Assembly (NCBI RefSeq): GCF_001649575.2
Contig: NC_051431.1
Location: 22,050,038 to 22,114,037, forward strand
Length of the DNA: 64,000 nucleotides
From: Kryptolebias marmoratus
Lineage: Eukaryota; Chordata; Actinopteri; Cyprinodontiformes; Rivulidae
Direction of reading: 5' to 3'
Shown: positions 57,290 through 64,000 of the stretch, piece by piece
How positions within the stretch are numbered: position 1 is the first letter of the stretch
Layout: each line of letters opens with the position of its first letter
The notes under the pieces: model-generated
Seen by the model: only the letters and a program-made list of their open reading frames with translations
What the model was told of the DNA's origin: nothing
Databases searched by the model: none
Translations under genes and position numbers: made by a program

Positions 57290-57830
57290 TGAAAGCTGCT
57301 GCCAGTGGCTCTTTATGGCCGCCATGGTAACCACACATCTGCATCTGTCTCTCCCTGACTGCCAAGTTTATGAGAAGCTGACAGAAACTGAGAAGTAAAC
57401 GTCAACAAACAGCTGCTGTGAGAACTTCACTACACTCTAACCATAACTCCTGATCCTAAAACTTCTTGAACCACATGCAGCAGAAGGTCTGTTAGCGGCA
57501 CACGGGGCTTTTTATGTTTCTGAGGTGTTTTATGTAGGAGATACGACAAGTTAAAAAGACCTGTCACTTCCAGTTTCCAGGAAAATATTTTGAGCCAAGA
57601 TGTAACAAAAGTCTATTGAAGCTTGAGTGAGCACTCGCTGCACTCTGGGAGATTTGAAAAAATGAAACAAAACAACATAAAAGTGAGAGACACACTGAGT
57701 AGAAAAAGGACAAAATTGCTAATGTTTTGATGTATAATGCACTAAAAAGAGTTAAGTGAGTAAAGTGTTTGTTTTCAAAAGATTCATAAATTTTAGACAA
57801 TTCAAATGTTAGTCCACGACTTCCTCATAT
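57290..57830 (+). repeat. Interspersed repeat family 2, reference copy
   Basis: Includes 'ctgctgccagtggctctttatggccgccatggtaaccacac' and, about 160 bp on, 'gttttatgtaggagatacgacaagttaaaaag' and 'cacttccagtttcc'. Used here to define the order of the two pieces seen elsewhere. Confidence 0.6.
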
Positions 57831-58254
57831 GTCAGAGGAACATTCTGTGGAAAAAAATCTCCAGATTATACACATAAATTGTGTAAAAAAAATGTTAAAT
57901 ATAAGAAAATGACAATTCAGACATGTATAGCTCACCTTGTTGTGGCTCATTTAAACTGGATGAATGATGTTTCTACTGTGAGGTGTGTCTGACTTTTAGA
58001 GCTCCGAAAAAGAGCCATTTTGTCATGTGTTTAGCCAAAATCTCATTGATTTCCATAGTTTTTTTCTAGCATTTTTTTTTATGCTGAATTTGTCTATATT
58101 ATGTGGCAGACCACCATTACTGTCCAAGTTGCATGTTTTAGTGTATATAGTGTATAATCTGCATGTTTTGTTTTAAAGCTGCAGTATAAAATATACAACA
58201 AATCTTTGGACAGAATAGTAAAAAAAGGTGCTTTAGTGCCTATGTGGTGGCAAA

Positions 58255-58470
58255 ATAAAACAATTGGCTAAAAGAGAAAAGCTTAAATAAAATTATAGCC
58301 ATTTTTGTGTTGGCAAAGGTCAATTAACAATGGCAGCCATCTTAAATTGGGCTGACTCTAAAAGGTAATCAGTTGTAGATGTTTCTCCCAGTTTCATATA
58401 AATTTGTCCACTAATCCACGGGATATTTTGCAAACTCAGATACAGGCAACTTCACAACTGTCTGCAACCA
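58255..58470 (-). repeat. Interspersed repeat family 1, partial reversed copy
   Basis: Reversed landmarks 'ttatagccatttttgtgttggc', 'atggcagccatcttaaattgggctgactc' and 'tccacgggatattttgca'. Confidence 0.65.
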
Positions 58471-58659
58471 AAGACTGACAATAAATTGATAAATGATAAA
58501 ATGTCAGAACATGGGAAACCTGTTTTTCACCTTTAGCATGTGATTTTGGAAGAGTTTTAGCATGTTCGTGTCACCACGTGTGACCACATGTACAAAACAT
58601 GGTAAATTCATGTGTTTTTTTCCGTTCTGAGTAATTAGAATGAATTTGGTTTTCTTTGA

Positions 58660-58960
58660 CGCAGTTTCTTTCTCACTTTTCTCAGCCACCTACACTCACA
58701 CCTTTGTTGGTGCAAGTACTCCCCTCCCTCGCCTTCGTCTAAAGCTTCATAGCTGCCCAGGGCTGAAGTCGTTTCATCTGCGACACATTAACGGAGCAGT
58801 GTTTGGTAAAAAGCAATTACCTGCGCAGACGTGCTGTTGTGACATCTGACACTGATCACCTCTATTTCTGAAGTCACAAATTTCCCACTGGCCAATTATA
58901 CCCGGCTCTGGCAGCACATCATTAAACTTCAAACGGACTGCAACACACGGGCATAAAAAG
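58660..58960. other. Repeat-free stretch, possible conserved element or exon
   Basis: After a good acceptor-like tract (TTTCTTTCTCACTTTTCTCAG) the plus strand is open for about 40 codons (TYTHTFVGASTPLPRLRLKL...) up to a GGTAAA. Composition is balanced and no family repeat matches. It could be a conserved non-coding element, an exon, or chance. Confidence 0.25.
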
Positions 58961-61644
58961 CACTTTTATTATCCAAATACAGTCCAAACCAAACCTCATT
59001 CGCCCCTTGCGAAGATACTCATAGAGGAGCATGTTGCATCAGTGTGTGCTTCTCTTCTGACAACCACTTAGCAACACAACAGTCCGCATGGTGACCTCAA
59101 GACATCGCCCAACTGGCTGATGGAGGATGACGTCACCCAGCCCACTTACCAACACTTGTGGTAACAGAAAATGTGGTGGCTGTTTTTTTTTTTTCTCTCT
59201 TACTGTGAACGCATGTTTCACATCTTAGGACAAAGTTGGTGGGCTGTGCCCGAAGTGGTGAGGAGACACAGGATGACGAATATTCTCATTCTGACATTGT
59301 CATAAAATGTCAACCCTCTGAAAAGAATCAGAAAACGTTTCATTTCACAACACGTATGGAACAAATACGGTCCTTAACAGTAACATAAAGCTGTATGCAC
59401 TTCGATTTTCTGAGTTAAATCTGAATGCAATTAGTCAAAACAAGAGCTCAGCTCAGTTCACAGTTATTTCAATAGCAGCATGATGGTTTAACGCCGTGCT
59501 CGGAGTGAAAGAAACATGCATAGAGTGTAAGAGTTGGTGTTATTATCTATGTCGTTATCTATTATAATTATGGAGATGAGCTGGTTGGGTCATGGCTGAT
59601 GATTCAGTATTTCACACAAAGGTTTAATCATTAGCAATGCAAGGTTATTACAGTCTATTGCAAATGTTTTGAGGTTCTTCATTCTTTTTTCACACAGCCT
59701 CCTATCTGTCCATGATGATGCTCACATATCAATGTAGCACCTCTACAATCAGCGTTGTTGCAAGTTCACCACATACAGGAACTGGTATAAATCTCTGTTC
59801 GCTGAAAGTAAAACTCAGTTGAGTCATGTTCATAGTTTACTGGCTGAATGTTTCTTTGTCGATTTGTTCAAGACATTAAGTTTCTTAAAGAAAACGTTCT
59901 TGTTTCTTGGTTTTGTCATATGCCATTCAGTGTATTATTGGCATTGTTGTGTTTATCTACCAGCTATTTTCATGTTTGCTTTTCTCATGTTGTCTGTGCT
60001 TACATATCCCACTTCTATTATGACTAAATCCTTAATAAAATGCTTGTTTTGTCAGAACAACAACAAAAAAAAACGAATGAATAAAACCCCCAAAGTCCAA
60101 CAAAAAATCGACCCATTAAGACCATGTTTCCATGAATAGTGATCCCTTTTAAAGCGCTGTGAGTTTAATGCTCCTCTCTAATAAAGTTCTAGCCATTTTG
60201 AATGTGGTTGACGTCAAAGATTAACCAGCTGTAAATGTGCACACATACACAGACACAAGCAATTGAATTATTTCCCCTCCTCGTCGTACTTTTCCGAGGT
60301 AGTTATTTAGGTGGTCATGACAGGAAAACAAATGATCTCTGTGACCCCAGTTTTCAGGACAAAAGTCTCAAGATCCCTCTCATTTAATAAGCTAATGTCA
60401 CCTCAACGGAGGCTAGCAAGATTTAAAGTTTCAGGCCTGGACAGCATAGTTGTAAAACATGTTGGAGTAAACACGGCAACCTTGACAGACAATAAATGAT
60501 GTCCCAGGACTGAGATCGGAATGCATCTGGCTAAAGGAGCACAGTATTTATTTCCCTCTTTTTGCATAACTTGTAAATTGAGACGCAGCATAATTCTCCA
60601 CTGACATCTCAGGTAAATAGCTGCTGGTTGTGAAGCTGGTTGCTAATTGTGTTTATTTTGAAAGATGCATTGGGCTGATTTTAATTTTACAGTTTTTTTG
60701 CTGAAAAAAAAAAAAACGTTTCTGTGGCTAAATCCAAATATTTATGCAGCAATAAACAACGTAATCTGCTTCCACCTTAGATGTCTTTCACAAATTTTGC
60801 TATCTAAAATATATGGGCATTAATTTACTAATTTAAATCATGTCAGAGGTATTTAGTCTTTATCTAGGCCTCTACAAAGTAAGAGACCACCTGTTAAGAG
60901 CTTCTGTTTTTTAATGGAGCAAAATGCAGATTTTCAAAACACTGTAAATGGAAGTCTGTGCTTTTTATGATTTATTTTACATTTTAGTCCTAATGAACAA
61001 CAATAGCCCTAAACCACTAGAGGGAGATTGAGGGCCACCTTCTGATGTACATGTACAGTGGCTTTAGCACTGTAATAAATACTTTTTTTTAATGTGCAGT
61101 TTCTAGGTTCCTGCCTTTTGTACATTTTTATTACGTATAATGATAATAACTGCAACACTGTCAGATTGACTCTTCTGTGTACAAGTACACACAAACACTT
61201 CTACACTACATTATGCCAGTGGAGCGTTTCATTGCTTTCAATCAGAGCATTCTCACTAAGACAGAGAAATGGACTGGCAACACATGCAGTTACCAACTCC
61301 AAAGATCACAGGAAAAATATACAGTAATATACAAAAGGTATGGAGGAAATAAAAGCATTTGATCTCAGTCATGTTCATCAGAAACTGAGTCAAAAATACT
61401 TTTGGGGGGCAATCTGAAGATGACACCACTTTTGTTCTTCAGGGATTTTTTTGCAACACTGCACGTGAGTCACATAATTTCTATATTTTATGTTTAATGG
61501 GATGTAAGACTAGCAAAATTAAAGGCCTAGCACACCTTGAAAGAAAGCACATCGCCACTTTGCATGTCAGCTTTAAACCAAAATCATCTAGGGATGAGAA
61601 GGGACTGAGTTGGTCAAACTTTGTAAATGTTATGTGAGATCTCA
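58961..61644. other. Intergenic, nothing recognised
   Basis: AT-rich, ORFs short and unconvincing; homopolymer tracts near 59185 and 60700. Confidence 0.4.
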
Positions 61645-62090
61645 TGCAATATTGCAAGAACATGTGAGGTGTATTAGCACTCAGACTAAGTGCTGTTAAT
61701 GACTCTCAGTTACTGCCACATCACATTTTAGCTCAATATCTGCAAATCAGACTGAGTTATAGTCATTTTTGTGTTGGCTGAGGTCAATCAGCTGGAGCAA
61801 CCAACTTGAATTAGGGTGGCTCCACCAGCTAATGAGTTGTAGGCCTACATTCAATGATTCATTTTAGAGGTTTTTATTAAAATCCGTCAAGTGGTTCTTA
61901 AAATATTCTCAAAGACAACTGGGTAGATGCCAACAGTTAATTCTAAAGTTTTAATCAAAGATTTTGCACAATATGTGTTGCTCAAAGTATATATTGGGGA
62001 TGGCTCTTAATTATTACCACACAAAATAACTGTATCATTGAGTTACAGCCATTTTTGAGTTTTCTAAGGACAGACAGACAAACAAGCATG
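61645..62090 (-). repeat. Interspersed repeat family 1, reversed, partly duplicated
   Basis: Core 'atgactctcagttactgccacatcacattttagctcaatatctg' at about 61700 and a second, weaker core near 61998-62020. 'caatcagctggagcaaccaacttgaa' is the reversed middle section. Confidence 0.7.
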
Positions 62091-62234
62091 TACAGATTTA
62101 AAACTACATGTTCACCTGCTTTTCATGGCAGCTGGTGATAATGAACAGTTTTGTTCTATTTTTGGTGGTAAGACAATTACCAGAGAACGTGTAAGTATTG
62201 TAATGACACAAATACTAACCATATATATTCACTA

Positions 62235-62470
62235 GAAGCACTCAGAGAGCACAAACCTCCGCCAAGGCCACATTATGACTAAAAAATAATACGATCCAGA
62301 TCATAATCTGGATCACCACGCAAAAAACTATTTTTTGTTATTATGTTTTCTAAGTTATGGTGGGGTTGTCCAAGTGATGTTACATTTTTGTGTGATTTTA
62401 CCGGCGCCACACACAAGCGGCTAAACAGATAATAATGTCGCCTCAGTAGCAACAGCCACATAAGCAGAGG
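62235..62470. repeat. Dispersed teleost repeat
   Basis: Words 'gagagcacaaacctccgccaagg' and 'gatccagatcataatctggatcacc' identify an interspersed fish family (recall). Contains an internal near-palindrome GATCCAGATcataATCTGGATC. Confidence 0.5.
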
Positions 62471-64000
62471 ACCAGCTTTGTTGACTGACTTTTGTGATTT
62501 CTTTTTTCAAGGGCTTTTGTTGTGATCTGAGCTTGAGCTGTTTGTTTGGCTAGAGTTCAAATGGCTTTCTGTTGTAACTTTGCAATGCCATCACAAGAAG
62601 TGGATGCGCAAATGAGACATTTGACTTTGTTGACATCTGTATGTCTAAAATTAATTCTGATGAACATCCTCGGCACTGTTAAACCAATTACTCAGAAAAT
62701 GAGCTCAGTGATGAGTCCCTTCCACCTCCACCGAGCAGCTCATTATCCCCTATTTACTGCTCCCGTTTTATGATCGGAGTACAAACCCACAAGCATAATG
62801 GGTCTCTCTGAATTGTGCCGAAATTTGAACATCTCAGTGGTGCACGTCCCAGTCATTTGGCAGCTGTGAAATAGACACTCCCAGCGGCTTGAAGCTGAAA
62901 GACTATTACCACTAAAACACATGGGTCCCCACATCCTGACAACATGGAAACATTTTATTCACACGATGCATCCCCATGTTCCTCAAAAGCCTCCTAAAGT
63001 AATATTATTTTTTTTTTGTTTTTTGTATATTTGATATTGCTGTTGATACTGGCAACAGATATTTATCAGCGAGCTCTCAGTTCAAGCCAAACCAATGTCT
63101 GCTTAGACAAGTCAAGATGCTTAACTATTATACCTGAATGTTTAAATGTTTTTATGTCTCTTGCTTTTACTTAAAACTTAGTCTTAGCCCTCAAAAATCA
63201 CTTTGAAGACCTCTTAGAAATGTGAGGGCCAAACTTTGGTCCTGTTGACAAAACTGTACATATTTTTTAAAAATATATTTTTTGTCTCTGTTCATAAAAA
63301 TAATTTGTCTATATTTCTAACAAAATGTCTGAAATGCTTTGACCTCACCACTAGGTGGCGAGAACATCCACATTAACATTAACGACATATCAAAAGACAA
63401 AGAAAGAACATTTTTAGCTTGAGAAAAGACATTTTGTTTTTAATACCATTTGCAGTTTTCTCTCTGTTATTAACCATTTAAACACACAGTCTTGGTTTAA
63501 CCATGAAAGGATCAGGATAAAGTGAAATAGATGCAGAAAAAGTGGTACAAATTGCATCATTTGTTGTTGTAGATTCCAGGGCACAAAGTGACAGTGGGCA
63601 TGAGGTAAACAGGCCACAATGCCATTGTTTCTGATGAAACCTGTATACTAAGTCCAGGTGGATCCATATAAAAACTTTTTTTTTTTACCAAAAACATTTG
63701 CATGTGGATGGGAAATGCAAATGCAAAAGAAAATCTCACTTTTCAAAAACATTCAGAGTAGCGTGGATGGGGCATTTGGTTGCCACATTACCAGGAAGTC
63801 CCCATAAATTGGTGTCCTTTGAGACTGTCCTTCACATAAAGACAGAAAAACAAAGCGCAAACAAAACGTTTTCGCAAAATAAACAAAGCGGGTTAGAAAA
63901 ATGAGAAAACCAGACTTTTAAGTAGAAAGTTTTATGTTCCTTACACCAAAAATTGAATCACAAATCCAAAGAATCCGTGGTTTGTCCAATGACCAAAACA
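62471..64000. other. Intergenic to the window end, nothing recognised
   Basis: AT-rich with a short 'ctcaccactaggtggcg' CTCF-like word at about 63343-63360. No gene, RNA or transposon supported. Confidence 0.35.

Overview
The window looks like part of a teleost fish (probably percomorph) nuclear genome. It is AT-rich, its one large gene is split into many short exons with GT-AG borders, and the rest is packed with fish-type mobile elements: Tc1-like and piggyBac-like DNA transposons, hAT-type MITEs, tRNA-derived SINEs, RTE/Rex-like LINE ends, and microsatellites. There are four runs of N (2898-2954, 8214-8313, 20051-20992, 33064-33066) and one single N (25201). I see no bacterial, CRISPR or operon structure.

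The main gene is a complete vwa5a (von Willebrand factor A domain-containing protein 5A) on the + strand. Its 5' UTR exon and CRE-bearing promoter lie near 18.95-19.14 kb, the start codon is at 21201 and the stop is at 35868-35870. Twenty coding exons join without a frame break into about 807 codons: VIT domain, VWA domain with an intact MIDAS, a beta-rich middle region, a linker built from tiny phase-1 exons, and a conserved C-terminal module.

Upstream, 9.7-17.3 kb holds the 3' half of a second vwa5a-like gene in the same orientation. It has homologues of exons 14 and 19-21 plus several candidate linker micro-exons, all open, but no visible VIT or VWA exons. A decayed LINE ends about 160 bp before its first recognisable exon. 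A nearly identical duplication (2955-5670 against 12441-14260) carries a piggyBac-like relic and two of the candidate micro-exons, so the locus has been reshuffled recently.

Layout: 1-2.9 kb repeats, including a proline-rich low-complexity ORF and a clean hAT MITE; 2.95-5.7 kb duplication copy 1; 5.7-9.6 kb SINE piece, (ATCT)n, GC-box/candidate exon, LTR-like element and LINE relic; 9.7-17.3 kb truncated vwa5a-like gene; 17.4-18.9 kb intergenic with a palindromic MITE; 18.95-36.4 kb vwa5a, its introns loaded with Tc1-like, LINE and other repeats; 36.4-64 kb gene-poor sequence with many interspersed repeats, one weak candidate first exon (46705-46745) and a few repeat-free stretches that could be regulatory. 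No RNA gene was recognised.
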